NCBI GenBank assembly: GCA_964390625.1
Contig: CAYMID010000005.1
Span: 1 to 38,223 of the forward strand
Direction: 5' to 3'
Length of the DNA stretch: 38,223 nt
DNA from: 2-12-FULL-41-16 sp964390625
GTDB lineage: Bacteria; Patescibacteriota; Patescibacteriia; Magasanikbacterales; UBA922
Part shown: one piece after another, positions 1 to 7,638 of the stretch
How positions within the stretch are numbered: position 1 is the first letter of the stretch
Layout of the letters: each line of letters opens with the position of its first letter
Program-made: the position numbers and the translations under genes
Notes under the pieces: generated by a model
What the model was told of the DNA's origin: nothing
Database searches by the model: none
The model's input: only the letters and a program-made list of their open reading frames with translations

Positions 1-2
1 TT

Positions 3-407
3 ATGATTAAGGAGGAAAGAATACATTTACTTCTCAATTGGAGTATACGTAAGATTAAATTTAATAGCCGCAATCGAGGGCCTTTTTTTAGTGAACGTGA
101 AATTTGGTGGGCGGCATTTGGTCAAAATGTGGGAACGGAAATTTATGGTAAAGGGCCTGATTCGACACGGCCTATAATAATTTTTAAAAAACATTCCCAT
201 AATTCCGCACTAGTTTTTCCACTCACAACCTTCAAAGGAAAAGAATACCGAGGATCTAAATCGATTTGGGTAGCCGATAAGCGTAGTTTAGTTTTATTTT
301 CACAGGCTCGAACAATTAGTAGTAAACGTCTTGTTAGAATGATGAAAAAGTTAAATACTAATGTGTTTGCTGAGGTAAAAAAAGAGTTTGTTGACTATTT
401 ATTATAA
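3..407 (+). CDS. MazF/PemK-like type II toxin (endoribonuclease family)
   Basis: The 134-residue protein has the MazF/PemK layout: REIWWAAFGQNVGTEIYGKG near residue 33, then RPIIIFKK, a VFPLTT strand, and a helical end. In this family the fold cleaves mRNA and is normally held by a small antitoxin encoded just upstream. The first codon sits in an ATGA string at the window edge, so an upstream gene may end here with a 4-base overlap; that gene is not visible. An AAGGAGG at 9-15 lies inside the ORF, so the true start could be slightly downstream. Whether it is an active toxin or a lone remnant cannot be judged without the upstream sequence. Confidence 0.75.
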   Translation: MIKEERIHLLLNWSIRKIKFNSRNRGPFFSEREIWWAAFGQNVGTEIYGKGPDSTRPIIIFKKHSHNSALVFPLTTFKGKEYRGSKSIWVADKRSLVLFSQARTISSKRLVRMMKKLNTNVFAEVKKEFVDYLL

Positions 408-411
408 ATTT

Positions 412-456
412 AACAACCCCATTGTGGGGGGTTGTTGGGCCCAGGCTTTTCTGGGC
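412..456 (+). terminator. Two adjacent hairpins after the toxin gene
   Basis: AACAACCCC (412-420) pairs with GGGGTTGTT (428-436), and GCCCAG (439-444) pairs with CTGGGC (451-456). There is no clear T run after either stem, so termination is plausible but not proven. The rest of the spacer up to 535 shows only a weak TATAGT (508-513) that could drive comEC. Confidence 0.55.
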
Positions 457-535
457 AGTTAGGACTTATGCTATTGAACATTTCGTTAGCAGCCTATGAG
501 AAAATTGTATAGTGTTGTTTTATTTTTGTCAAACA

Positions 536-2068
536 ATGATTATTTTTAAAAAAATTATCACCTCAAAAAGTAAACAATTTGCCCTATCGTGTGCTGCTTT
601 TTTGGTTGGTGTGACAGTAGCGTACGCGCTCGAGCTTAGATTGCGATGGGAAATCGGGGTGTTTTTTGGGCTAACATGTTTGGTGGGGGTAGTTTATTTT
701 AAGCGGAGAAAAGGATTTATATTGGGGTTAGTATTTGCGAGTTTTTTTGTCGCTGGAATAATCCGTTACGGTCTGGCGTTTCCACGTGATTCACCTGCGC
801 GTGTGGAACATTACGAGGGTCAAGCTACAGTGATTGGGGTGATTGTGGCTGAACCAGATATACGTCTCGACAGCGTGCGGTATATTATTTCGGCCGAAAG
901 TGTGGATGGGTTTTTGGTTGAAGGGCGAGTATACCTGAAAAATGATCGTTACCCACAATTCGTGTATGGTGACCGCGTGCAAGTGTCCTGCAAGTTGGCC
1001 CGACCCGAACCAATTGTCGACGCGGAAACAGGTCAAGTATTTCGCTATGATTTATACGTGGGTTTGCAGCGTGTGTACGCAACGTGCAATCAAGCGCGCA
1101 TTACTAAACTAGACAGCGGACAAGGGAATGTAGCGATGGCCTTTATTTTGCGAGGCAAGCAACAATTGGCCGAAAAAATTAGTGCCCTGTGGCCCGAACC
1201 AGAAGCAAGTTTTATGGCGGGAATTTTATACGGGTATCGGGGTGGTCTGGGTGGTTTGAACGAACAATTTAGTCGCACTGGCGTGACTCATATCGTGGCC
1301 GTTTCAGGTTTTAATATTTCGGTCATTGCTACGATTTTAATTACGGCAGCGACCTATGCCTGTGTGCCACGACAGCGCGCGTTTTGGTTGGTTTCAAGCG
1401 CCATTGTGGTATTTGTGATTTTTACCGGTGCCTCGGCCTCAGTGGTGCGTGCAGGCGCCATGGGGATTATTGCACTATTGGCCAAGTATGTTGGCCGTTC
1501 ATCACGGATTGGTAATGTGATGTTGGCTGCAGCCACAATCATGGTAATCAATAATCCACTGGTGTTGTGGTCTGACGCAGGTTTTCAGTTATCGTTTTTG
1601 TCCACGCTTGGATTAGTGTATGTCGGTCCTTTATTCGAGTGTTGGCAAAAATATCTCCCAAATTTTTTTGGGCTACAAGAGAGTTTGCTATCAACTATGT
1701 CTGCGATCATCGCCACTTTGCCGCTTATTCTGTATCAATTTGGACGTTTATCAATCGTGGCGCCAGTTGTAAATGTACTGATTTTGTGGCTGATTTCTTG
1801 GTTAATGCTGGCCGGCGCAGTGGCGGTGGTGGTTGGTTTTGTCTCGTCTGCGCTCGGTGCGGTTGCGGCTTGGCCAGCCCACCTGGGGATGCAGTATATT
1901 ATTAAGGTCGTGGCCTGGTTTGCAGCCTTGCCGGGCGCAGCCGTGGATGTGCGTGCCCCAGCCTGGGTCGCCATTGTCGCTTATGCCGCTTTGGTGTACG
2001 CTATCTATCGTAAACAATTTTGCAAATTATATGGACAAAATCATTCTCCTACCAACGGAAAAATATAA
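536..2068 (+). CDS. comEC: ComEC/Rec2-type DNA uptake channel, membrane part only
   Basis: This is a polytopic membrane protein of about 510 residues. It has two or three N-terminal helices, a soluble OB-like section (DUF4131 region), and then the Competence domain with the hallmark GVTHIVAVSGFNISVI segment and many helices. In the family it forms the inner-membrane channel that passes single-stranded DNA during transformation. The usual C-terminal metallo-beta-lactamase domain is absent and a separate MBL gene lies 1.1 kb downstream. I chose ATG 536 over GTG 512, because the only candidate -10 (TATAGT, 508-513) overlaps the GTG. The next gene overlaps its end by 38 bases. Confidence 0.85.
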   Translation: MIIFKKIITSKSKQFALSCAAFLVGVTVAYALELRLRWEIGVFFGLTCLVGVVYFKRRKGFILGLVFASFFVAGIIRYGLAFPRDSPARVEHYEGQATVIGVIVAEPDIRLDSVRYIISAESVDGFLVEGRVYLKNDRYPQFVYGDRVQVSCKLARPEPIVDAETGQVFRYDLYVGLQRVYATCNQARITKLDSGQGNVAMAFILRGKQQLAEKISALWPEPEASFMAGILYGYRGGLGGLNEQFSRTGVTHIVAVSGFNISVIATILITAATYACVPRQRAFWLVSSAIVVFVIFTGASASVVRAGAMGIIALLAKYVGRSSRIGNVMLAAATIMVINNPLVLWSDAGFQLSFLSTLGLVYVGPLFECWQKYLPNFFGLQESLLSTMSAIIATLPLILYQFGRLSIVAPVVNVLILWLISWLMLAGAVAVVVGFVSSALGAVAAWPAHLGMQYIIKVVAWFAALPGAAVDVRAPAWVAIVAYAALVYAIYRKQFCKLYGQNHSPTNGKI

Positions 2069-2543
2069 TGTGTGGAGTTCAGTCTCGCTATGGATTTTTT
2101 GTGGTTTAGGCATGTTTTTTGCTTTAATTTCAATTATATCAGCATTGCGTGAATGGCCTGGCCCAAGCAGTGTCAAGGGTTTGTTAATTGGCGTTCCTAT
2201 TTTTTTGTTCATGGCCTGGTTGCGGTGGCAGTTTATGGGCCAAAGTGTGGTTACACTCGATTCGCAGGGCATCACACAGCGCCAACCAGTAATCTCGCCA
2301 CACGTAGATTGGAATAATATTGCCTCAGTGCAAGTGCGTGAAAGTACCAATATGGTCAATGGAGCTGGAGCACAAGTACGCGTGCACCGTCGTATTGTCG
2401 AAATTCAAACCAAAAATAACCGCCGGGTAGTGATGGTGTTATCAACTTTGAATCCAACTGACCAACAAACTATCCAGCGGTACCTAACCGAAGCCGCACA
2501 GACAGGAAAAATACCAGTCGAATTACACTCTCGCTTACCATAA
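2031..2543 (+). CDS. Small membrane protein with possible PH-like domain
   Basis: This 170-residue product starts at ATG 2031, inside the end of comEC, which suggests translational coupling. Two hydrophobic helices (roughly residues 14-33 and 45-63) precede a soluble, strand-rich region. That region contains LDSQGITQRQ, a WNNIASVQV strand and a final amphipathic helix, a pattern reminiscent of bacterial PH (bPH) domains such as YdbS/YcxB-type proteins. No catalytic motif is seen. Its place between comEC and the detached MBL gene hints at a role with the uptake machinery, but that is inference only. The longer reading from 1833 runs through comEC in another frame and is not credible. Confidence 0.6.
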   Translation: MDKIILLPTEKYNVWSSVSLWIFCGLGMFFALISIISALREWPGPSSVKGLLIGVPIFLFMAWLRWQFMGQSVVTLDSQGITQRQPVISPHVDWNNIASVQVRESTNMVNGAGAQVRVHRRIVEIQTKNNRRVVMVLSTLNPTDQQTIQRYLTEAAQTGKIPVELHSRLP

Positions 2544-2544
2544 C

Positions 2545-3156
2545 ATGCGCAAGAAAAAACCCCTCGTATTGGATTCAGCTCGTGGTTATGACTTGGCTGC
2601 GCCCACGTACGACACCAAAGAAAAATATTTAAATAGTTTTGATAAAGGCCGCGTAGCTGCCTTGCTTGGTGACGTAAAAGACAGGGTGCTGCTTGATGTT
2701 GGGGCTGGTACTGGGCGGATCAGTGTAATCATGGCCCAAAAAGGAGCCCAGGTGACTGGAGTGGATGTTTCGCCTGAAATTGTCAAAGTGTTGGCGCGCA
2801 AAAATCGCCATATCACCGCGTTGGTGGCCGATGCCGAATCATTGCCATTTCCCGATGCTAGTTTTGATATTGTTACTGCAGCTTTTTTAATTGTGCACCT
2901 AAAAGACCCAACTCGTTTTTTTGACGAGGCGTATCGGGTCCTCAAAGATGATGGCCTATTGTTGATTACCAATGTAAATCAAAAAGACCCACCAATTATC
3001 GAGACCAAGGCTGGACCAATTGTGATTGAATCATATTATCATCGCCCAGAACGGGTGCACGAAATTCTGGAAGAGCTCGCGTTTACCATCGTAGCCGATG
3101 AATTTATTACCGAGGGGGGAGTGTGGATTAACCAAATTATTTTAGCGCGTAAGTAA
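2545..3156 (+). CDS. Class I SAM-dependent methyltransferase (Methyltransf_11/UbiE-like)
   Basis: The 203-residue protein shows the Rossmann-type SAM site. Motif I is LLDVGAGTGRISVIMA (about 49-64), followed by GVDVSPEIV with an acidic residue for the ribose, DAESLPFPDASFDIV, and a post-motif YRVLKDDGLLLI. The substrate cannot be told from the sequence. The start codon lies one base after the preceding stop, so it is almost certainly co-transcribed with comEC. Related Methyltransf_11 enzymes act on small molecules or quinones, but in reduced genomes many are of unknown role. Confidence 0.85.
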   Translation: MRKKKPLVLDSARGYDLAAPTYDTKEKYLNSFDKGRVAALLGDVKDRVLLDVGAGTGRISVIMAQKGAQVTGVDVSPEIVKVLARKNRHITALVADAESLPFPDASFDIVTAAFLIVHLKDPTRFFDEAYRVLKDDGLLLITNVNQKDPPIIETKAGPIVIESYYHRPERVHEILEELAFTIVADEFITEGGVWINQIILARK

Positions 3157-3163
3157 ATAATCT

Positions 3164-3170
3164 AAGGAGG
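3164..3170 (+). promoter_or_regulatory. Strong Shine-Dalgarno of the MBL gene
   Basis: AAGGAGG lies three bases before ATG 3174. It stands out because most genes in this window start without any recognisable ribosome binding site, so this one fixes the start and shows that the anti-Shine-Dalgarno mechanism is still used. Confidence 0.8.
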
Positions 3171-3173
3171 TTT

Positions 3174-4130
3174 ATGAAAAAAATAATTTTCTTTTTTGCC
3201 ATTGGTTTTGCCATCGTGTTTGGTCTGTTGTTTTTGCAGCAACAAGGTCTGATCGATTGGCGAGTGTCGCTACCAAAATTTGTAACTAACCAGAATAATG
3301 AGAGCCATGGCAACAAGCTACGGGTGACTTTTTTGGACATTGGTCAGGGTGACGCAACGTTATTTCAATTTCCCAGTGGGCAAACCATGTTGGTTGACTG
3401 CGGTCCAGATGCAGGCATTTTGGGGGCACTGGGCCGCAATCTGGCCTGGAATCAGCGTACTATTGATTATTTAGTGGTTACGCATGCGCACGCGGATCAC
3501 TTCGGTGGTTGCATCGATGTGCTACAGCGTTTCACTGTGCGTGCAATTTATTACAGCGGATATGATGGCGATGGCGGTTCGTTGCTAGCTGCGTGGCACC
3601 AGGCAGTGGCAGCGGAACAGGTCGACGAAGGAGCCCAGTACGAAGTGGTCAGCGCGCCTAAATCCCTCACCGTCGGCAGCTCAACCGTGTCATTTATTTA
3701 CCCAAATCATCCGGTCAGCGACAAACCGCAAGTTCCAGGAGAAAAAACGATTGATGTAAATGACACATCCGTAGTCTTGCGGGTTACATATGGGACGCAA
3801 GATGTACTAATGACTGGCGACATGGAGGCCCCATTAGAACACTATTTAGTGCGTGTGGCTTCCTCCAGTTTACCGGCCGAGATTTTGAAAGTTGGTCATC
3901 ACGGTAGCCGTTCGTCGTCAAGCGAAGAGTTTTTGCGTGTGGTACAGCCCAAGGACGCGATTATTTCGGCTGGGGTAGGGAATTCATACGAACACCCTCA
4001 TCGCAGCACTCTGTATCATTTGCGCGATTTTGGGGTTACCATCTGGCGGACTGATGTCGGGGGTGATATACTAGCGTCAATTAGCCCCGAGGCCTATGTA
4101 CTCACGTCTTCGAAAAGTAATAATCATTAG
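3174..4130 (+). CDS. Membrane-anchored MBL-fold hydrolase (detached ComEC C-terminal domain type)
   Basis: The 318-residue protein has one N-terminal transmembrane anchor (about 3-23) and then a ComEC-type metallo-beta-lactamase domain. The order is VTFLDIGQGDATLFQFP, LVDCGPD, the metal motif THAHADHFGG (HxHxDH), MTGDME, and KVGHHGSRSSSSEEF near the end. In ComEC proteins this domain is fused to the channel and is thought to process the incoming strand; here it is a separate polypeptide that an anchor would place at the membrane. All metal ligands visible in the family are kept, so it should be active. It overlaps the next gene by 35 bases. Confidence 0.85.
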   Translation: MKKIIFFFAIGFAIVFGLLFLQQQGLIDWRVSLPKFVTNQNNESHGNKLRVTFLDIGQGDATLFQFPSGQTMLVDCGPDAGILGALGRNLAWNQRTIDYLVVTHAHADHFGGCIDVLQRFTVRAIYYSGYDGDGGSLLAAWHQAVAAEQVDEGAQYEVVSAPKSLTVGSSTVSFIYPNHPVSDKPQVPGEKTIDVNDTSVVLRVTYGTQDVLMTGDMEAPLEHYLVRVASSSLPAEILKVGHHGSRSSSSEEFLRVVQPKDAIISAGVGNSYEHPHRSTLYHLRDFGVTIWRTDVGGDILASISPEAYVLTSSKSNNH

Positions 4131-5226
4131 CACCCTGTTCCTGGTCCCAACCATTGTCCATGCTGCCGAGTTTGATTTTGTGGTTAGTCGTGGTGTGTGG
4201 CTATCTGACAAAAATGTCTTAGCTGGTGACAAGGTGAAGCTTTATACAGTCATCAGCAACAATGATTTTGCCAGTTTGACTACCCAGGTACAGTTTTTTA
4301 ATAGTGGCAAGAAAATTGGTGTTGTGCAAGTAAACAATCTTGTTCGCGAAGAAGCACGACAGATTGCTTTGGAATACACTTTGCCAAGTGGTGTTTACAC
4401 TATTTCCGTAGCATTAGCTAATGCTGTGGGTACTTTGGCTAATGGCGAAACACGTAGTTTGTCCGATGCTGAGCTAAAAGCTTCGCAAACCAGTGCTAGT
4501 TTGAATGTAGATTTAGATACTGATAAAGATCGCCTTGGTAATCTTGTTGATACCGATGACGATAATGATGGTGTACTTGATGCCAAAGAAACTCAACAGG
4601 GGACTGATCCGCTTAAATCTGATACCGATGGTGATGGCTTGTCCGATGGAGAGGAAGGCGTCCTTGGCTCTAACCCACTTAAAGTTGACACAGACGGTGA
4701 TGGTTTGAGTGATAAAGATGAAAAGGCTTTGGGCACTAGTTCAACTAAGGCTGACACCGATGGCGACGGCTTGTCTGATTTAGAAGAGAAAAAACGGGGC
4801 ACTAATCCATTACTAAAAGATACTGATAAAGATGGAGTTGATGATAAATTAGATGCCTTTCCTCTAGATCCAAAAGAAACTATTGACACTGATGGTGATG
4901 GTCGAGGTGACAATGTTGATACTGACGATGACAATGATGCACAAACAGATGCGGTTGAAAAAATCCAAGGTACTAATCCGCGCATAGCTAATGCACCACC
5001 AATCATTGTTAATTCCGAAACCACGAGCGTTACGATTGTACAGAATGGGACTTCGTCAGTGTCTAAAAATTCAGTGTTATTAAATTATTCTGACAAAACT
5101 AAATCTACAAAGTCATGGTTTAGTGTACCATTAGTGGCTGGTATAGCAGCGGTTTTTTCATTAGTATGTTCAATCGTATTTTGGTGGCAAGCGTGGCGGC
5201 GTTCGACTGGCTCGCCACGTGATTAG
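4096..5226 (+). CDS. Surface protein with thrombospondin type 3 calcium-binding repeats
   Basis: The 376-residue protein begins with a signal peptide (cleavage likely after A23 or A24 of VHAAEF). A strand-rich domain of about 110 residues follows, then around eight Asp-rich repeats of the DTDGDGLSD / DTDDDNDGV type (about residues 139-290), a short linker, and one C-terminal transmembrane helix (about 342-364) followed by a few basic residues. Such repeats bind calcium and make extended stalks on exported proteins. The likely topology is an extracellular stalk anchored by its C terminus. It is translated in overlap with the MBL gene and sits directly before pilM, so a link to DNA uptake or pili is reasonable but unproven. 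Confidence 0.8.
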   Translation: MYSRLRKVIIISTLFLVPTIVHAAEFDFVVSRGVWLSDKNVLAGDKVKLYTVISNNDFASLTTQVQFFNSGKKIGVVQVNNLVREEARQIALEYTLPSGVYTISVALANAVGTLANGETRSLSDAELKASQTSASLNVDLDTDKDRLGNLVDTDDDNDGVLDAKETQQGTDPLKSDTDGDGLSDGEEGVLGSNPLKVDTDGDGLSDKDEKALGTSSTKADTDGDGLSDLEEKKRGTNPLLKDTDKDGVDDKLDAFPLDPKETIDTDGDGRGDNVDTDDDNDAQTDAVEKIQGTNPRIANAPPIIVNSETTSVTIVQNGTSSVSKNSVLLNYSDKTKSTKSWFSVPLVAGIAAVFSLVCSIVFWWQAWRRSTGSPRD

Positions 5227-5228
5227 TA

Positions 5229-5237
5229 TGATATACT
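5229..5237 (+). promoter_or_regulatory. Extended -10 promoter of pilM
   Basis: TGATATACT matches the TGnTATACT extended -10 form. No -35 box is found at the right distance. ATG follows 17 bases later, so the leader would be about 10 bases long. Confidence 0.55.
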
Positions 5238-5254
5238 AAATCCAAACTTTCTAT

Positions 5255-6379
5255 ATGGGAATTTTCGGCAACAACGAAGAATCGTTTATCGGGGTTGATA
5301 TTGGTGCACACGGTATTAAGTTAGTTGAGTTACGCAAAAATAAAAATCGTCCACAATTGTGGACGTATGGCATGATTGATGAACCGTTGGACGTGCACCA
5401 AAAAACCACACCTGCGGTTGTACCAGTTGTACCAAACCCAACAACGCACAGTGCACAGCAGTCGCCGTTTCCTGAAATGTCCGTTGACGAAGAGCGCGTT
5501 AATATTTACGCCACTGTCCTCAAAACATTAGTCAAAAAGGCACGTGTTCAGGGGCGTCGGGCCACTGCTAGTTTACCAGTTTCACAAGTTTTTCACGCTA
5601 TTATCAATCTACCAAAAGTTGAAGATAGTCTAATCGATGGTCTGGTAAAAGCCGAAGTTTCCAAAATGTTGCCTGAACCATATGACAACATGCAGGTAGT
5701 GTACCAGCGTGTCACACTATCTGCGGTAGACGATAAAAAATTCATCCGTTTGTTGGTGACCGCTGCTCCTAAACGAATTGTAGCTTTCTATTCATCAATA
5801 TTTTCCCGCGCCGGATTGGAATTACAAGAACTAGAGACTGAGGCTTTTGCTTTGGCGCGTTCATTGGTTGGACGTGATCAGAGTGTCTCAATGGTGGTAG
5901 ATATCGGGGCAGAACGAAGTAATTTTTATATTGTTGATAACGGATTACCAATGACTCATCGTAGTTTGCAAGTCGGTGGTAAAAATTTTGATACAATTTT
6001 GGCTCAAACAATGGGTGTTGAAGTAGCTACGGTACAACAATTTAAACGCGATGCGGCGTTGTTGCCGGTTGATAGTTTGGACACTGAACCCTTTACGCGT
6101 TTGCTGGACCCAATTGCCAAAGAAATTCAGTATAGTTTTGAATTATATTTGCACCAAAGTGGTAACGAAGGAAAGCGACCTGAAAAAATTATTCTCACTG
6201 GAGGCGTGGCCTTATTTCCGCCAGTGATTAATTATTTAACCAAGAATTTTCCACTGCGCGTATTTATTGGTGACCCATGGGCTCGTGTGATGTATCAAGA
6301 TCGGCTTAAGGGGGTAGTTCGACATGTTGGACCACGTATTTCAGTTAGCTTAGGTCTGGCGTTGCGGAATTTTTCGTAG
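5255..6379 (+). CDS. pilM: Type IV pilus assembly ATPase-like protein PilM
   Basis: The 374-residue protein has the actin-like nucleotide pocket of PilM. The first phosphate loop is GVDIGAHGIKLVEL (about 13-26), the second MVVDIGAERSNFYIV in mid-protein, and the adenosine motif IILTGGVALFPP near the C terminus. PilM is a cytoplasmic ring protein that recruits PilN/PilO to the inner membrane and couples them to the pilus motor. The linker after the first sheet (about residues 45-75) is Pro/Thr-rich and longer than usual. PilN, PilO, PilB and PilC genes are not in the window, so the rest of the machine is elsewhere. Confidence 0.9.
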   Translation: MGIFGNNEESFIGVDIGAHGIKLVELRKNKNRPQLWTYGMIDEPLDVHQKTTPAVVPVVPNPTTHSAQQSPFPEMSVDEERVNIYATVLKTLVKKARVQGRRATASLPVSQVFHAIINLPKVEDSLIDGLVKAEVSKMLPEPYDNMQVVYQRVTLSAVDDKKFIRLLVTAAPKRIVAFYSSIFSRAGLELQELETEAFALARSLVGRDQSVSMVVDIGAERSNFYIVDNGLPMTHRSLQVGGKNFDTILAQTMGVEVATVQQFKRDAALLPVDSLDTEPFTRLLDPIAKEIQYSFELYLHQSGNEGKRPEKIILTGGVALFPPVINYLTKNFPLRVFIGDPWARVMYQDRLKGVVRHVGPRISVSLGLALRNFS

Positions 6380-6382
6380 TCG

Positions 6383-6391
6383 TGTTATACT
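6383..6391 (+). promoter_or_regulatory. Extended -10 promoter of the receiver gene
   Basis: TGTTATACT (TGnTATACT form) ends nine bases before ATG 6401. With a normal start point the mRNA would be nearly leaderless. Confidence 0.55.
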
Positions 6392-6400
6392 GATCGCGGT

Positions 6401-6781
6401 ATGCCACGCAAAAAAACGCCTCATATTCTACTCGTCGAGGACGATGCCTTTTTAGCCGGAATTTACACACGGGCATTTACAGCTGCGGGTTGCAAAATCA
6501 CGGTCGCTGATAGTATCGCAGCAATCTTTAGTAATTTGCAAAAAAAGCGCCCGGATGTAATTTTATTCGAACGTTTACGTGCTGAAACAGGTAGCTTTGG
6601 ATTAATTGCTCAAATTAAAGCTGATTCAGTTGGCCGAAGCATTCCAGTAGTTGTATTAACTAGTTTGGGTGAGCGTGAAGATGTGAAGGGTGCTTTGGAC
6701 GCTGGTGCGGTTGATTATCTACACAAAGCACACGTTAAGCCAAACGAGGTTGTTTCCCGAATTTTATCTTACATCAATTAA
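6401..6781 (+). CDS. Stand-alone receiver domain with Glu in place of the phospho-acceptor Asp
   Basis: This 126-residue protein is a single CheY-like receiver. The acidic pair D14-D15 (LLVEDD), the switch residue T87 (VVVLTS) and K109 (LHKAH) are in place. At the end of strand 3, where the family has Asp (LLDxxLP), the sequence reads VILFERLRA with Glu at residue 57 (GAA, 6569-6571). An Asp-to-Glu change at this position often mimics the phosphorylated state, so the protein may be permanently switched on or act as a scaffold. It lies between pilM and a pilin gene, so a role in pilus control is likely by context. There is no output domain. Confidence 0.85.
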   Translation: MPRKKTPHILLVEDDAFLAGIYTRAFTAAGCKITVADSIAAIFSNLQKKRPDVILFERLRAETGSFGLIAQIKADSVGRSIPVVVLTSLGEREDVKGALDAGAVDYLHKAHVKPNEVVSRILSYIN

Positions 6782-6786
6782 ATTTT

Positions 6787-7242
6787 ATGACTTTACATTC
6801 TCGTAGGGGTTTTACCTTGATTGAATTGCTGGTGGTAATCGCTATTATTGCGTTGTTGTCGACTTTAGCTGTCGTTGCTCTTGGTTCAACACGTAAAAAA
6901 GCCAATGACACCAAACGTTTTTCAGATATTAAACAAATTCAAACCGCACTTGAGCTTTACTACAACGAGCATCAGGGGTATCCGGTTACCGGCAGCACAG
7001 GGGTAATGTTAGGAGACACCAACGCCGCTTGTCTCAATACCAGTGGTTTTGCTGCCCGTGGGTGTACTACTCCGTATATGCAACAAGTACCTCGTGATCC
7101 AAGTGGAACTGTGCTATACCAGTATCGGTCTTTGGATGGCAAAACCTATGTAATTGATTTTACGCTCGAAAGCGGCGTAGATAGTGTAAATTTGGCGGCT
7201 GGTTCGGTTCAGGCTACGCCATCACAAATTAAGAATAAATAA
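6787..7242 (+). CDS. Type IV pilin / pseudopilin
   Basis: The 151-residue protein has a short basic leader, MTLHSRRG, then the prepilin motif FTLIELLVVIAIIALL. Cleavage by prepilin peptidase is expected after G8, leaving F9 as the methylated first residue and E13 as the conserved Glu at +5. The rest looks like a GspG/PilE-type head: DTKRFSDIKQIQTALELYY with the YP turn, a Cys pair (AACLNTSGFAARGC), and PRDPSG. It starts five bases after the receiver gene. It is short for a major pilin, so it may be a minor pilin or the small pilin typical of this group. Confidence 0.85.
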   Translation: MTLHSRRGFTLIELLVVIAIIALLSTLAVVALGSTRKKANDTKRFSDIKQIQTALELYYNEHQGYPVTGSTGVMLGDTNAACLNTSGFAARGCTTPYMQQVPRDPSGTVLYQYRSLDGKTYVIDFTLESGVDSVNLAAGSVQATPSQIKNK

Positions 7243-7256
7243 GCCAAAATTAGCCC

Positions 7257-7286
7257 AAAATCCCTCATTAGAGGGGTTTTTTGTTT
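7257..7286 (+). terminator. Rho-independent terminator after the pilin gene
   Basis: CCCTC (7262-7266), loop ATTA, GAGGG (7271-7275), extended by flanking A/T pairing and followed by a T-rich run from 7277. Confidence 0.85.
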
Positions 7287-7302
7287 TAAATTTAAAATTC
7301 CA

Positions 7303-7331
7303 TTGACGGGCCTGTCAAAATCCTGTATTAT
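7303..7331 (+). promoter_or_regulatory. Promoter of the ATP synthase operon
   Basis: TTGACG (7303-7308), 17-base spacer, TATTAT (7326-7331). The first gene starts at 7351, so the leader is about 13 bases. No other promoter was seen before the operon terminator. Confidence 0.8.
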
Positions 7332-7350
7332 AGGGGCGTTTTCGTGTTCT

Positions 7351-7638
7351 ATGCCCCTATTTGCCAGTGAACAAGATCGAAAGTACGCCACGTTTGGCCT
7401 ACGGATTGTGGGTGATTTTGGGGCCAGTATTGCGATTCCTGTAGTAGTTTTAGTTTGGCTTGCACAGCGGCTTGAGATTAAGTTTGGCCATGCGCCGTAC
7501 TTAACTATCATCGCCTTTGTTGTGGCAGCCGCATTCTCTGGTTGGAGTGTGTATAGTAAGGCTAAGACCTATGCAGTTGAGTATCAAAAACTTAACGAAG
7601 CTGTCGCTAAAGTCAAAAAACCAATTACCAAATTATGA
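7351..7638 (+). CDS. atpI: AtpI/AtpZ-like ATP synthase accessory membrane protein
   Basis: The 95-residue protein has two hydrophobic helices (about 21-41 and 52-70) around RLEIKFGHAPYLTII and ends in a short basic helix. This is the usual form of the small gene at the head of bacterial ATP synthase operons. In other bacteria AtpI helps assemble the c-ring or admits Mg2+, but it is not part of the final enzyme. A start upstream of 7351 would lie inside the promoter. Its stop overlaps the atpB start by four bases (ATGA). Confidence 0.75.
   Translation: MPLFASEQDRKYATFGLRIVGDFGASIAIPVVVLVWLAQRLEIKFGHAPYLTIIAFVVAAAFSGWSVYSKAKTYAVEYQKLNEAVAKVKKPITKL

Noticed and set aside
512..535. GTG start of comEC at 512
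   Set aside because: The only candidate -10 box overlaps this codon, and ATG 536 gives a normal membrane-protein N terminus.
4510..4990. Tandem DNA repeat or CRISPR-like array in the repeat region
   Set aside because: The repetition is at protein level (DTDGDG units) with diverged codons and no constant repeat/spacer pattern. No CRISPR array or insertion sequence was found in the window.
4593..5024. Minus-strand ORF of 143 residues, rich in Ser and Pro
   Set aside because: It is the antisense of the Asp-rich calcium repeats; its low complexity follows from the GAT/GAC repeats on the plus strand, and there is no promoter or start context.
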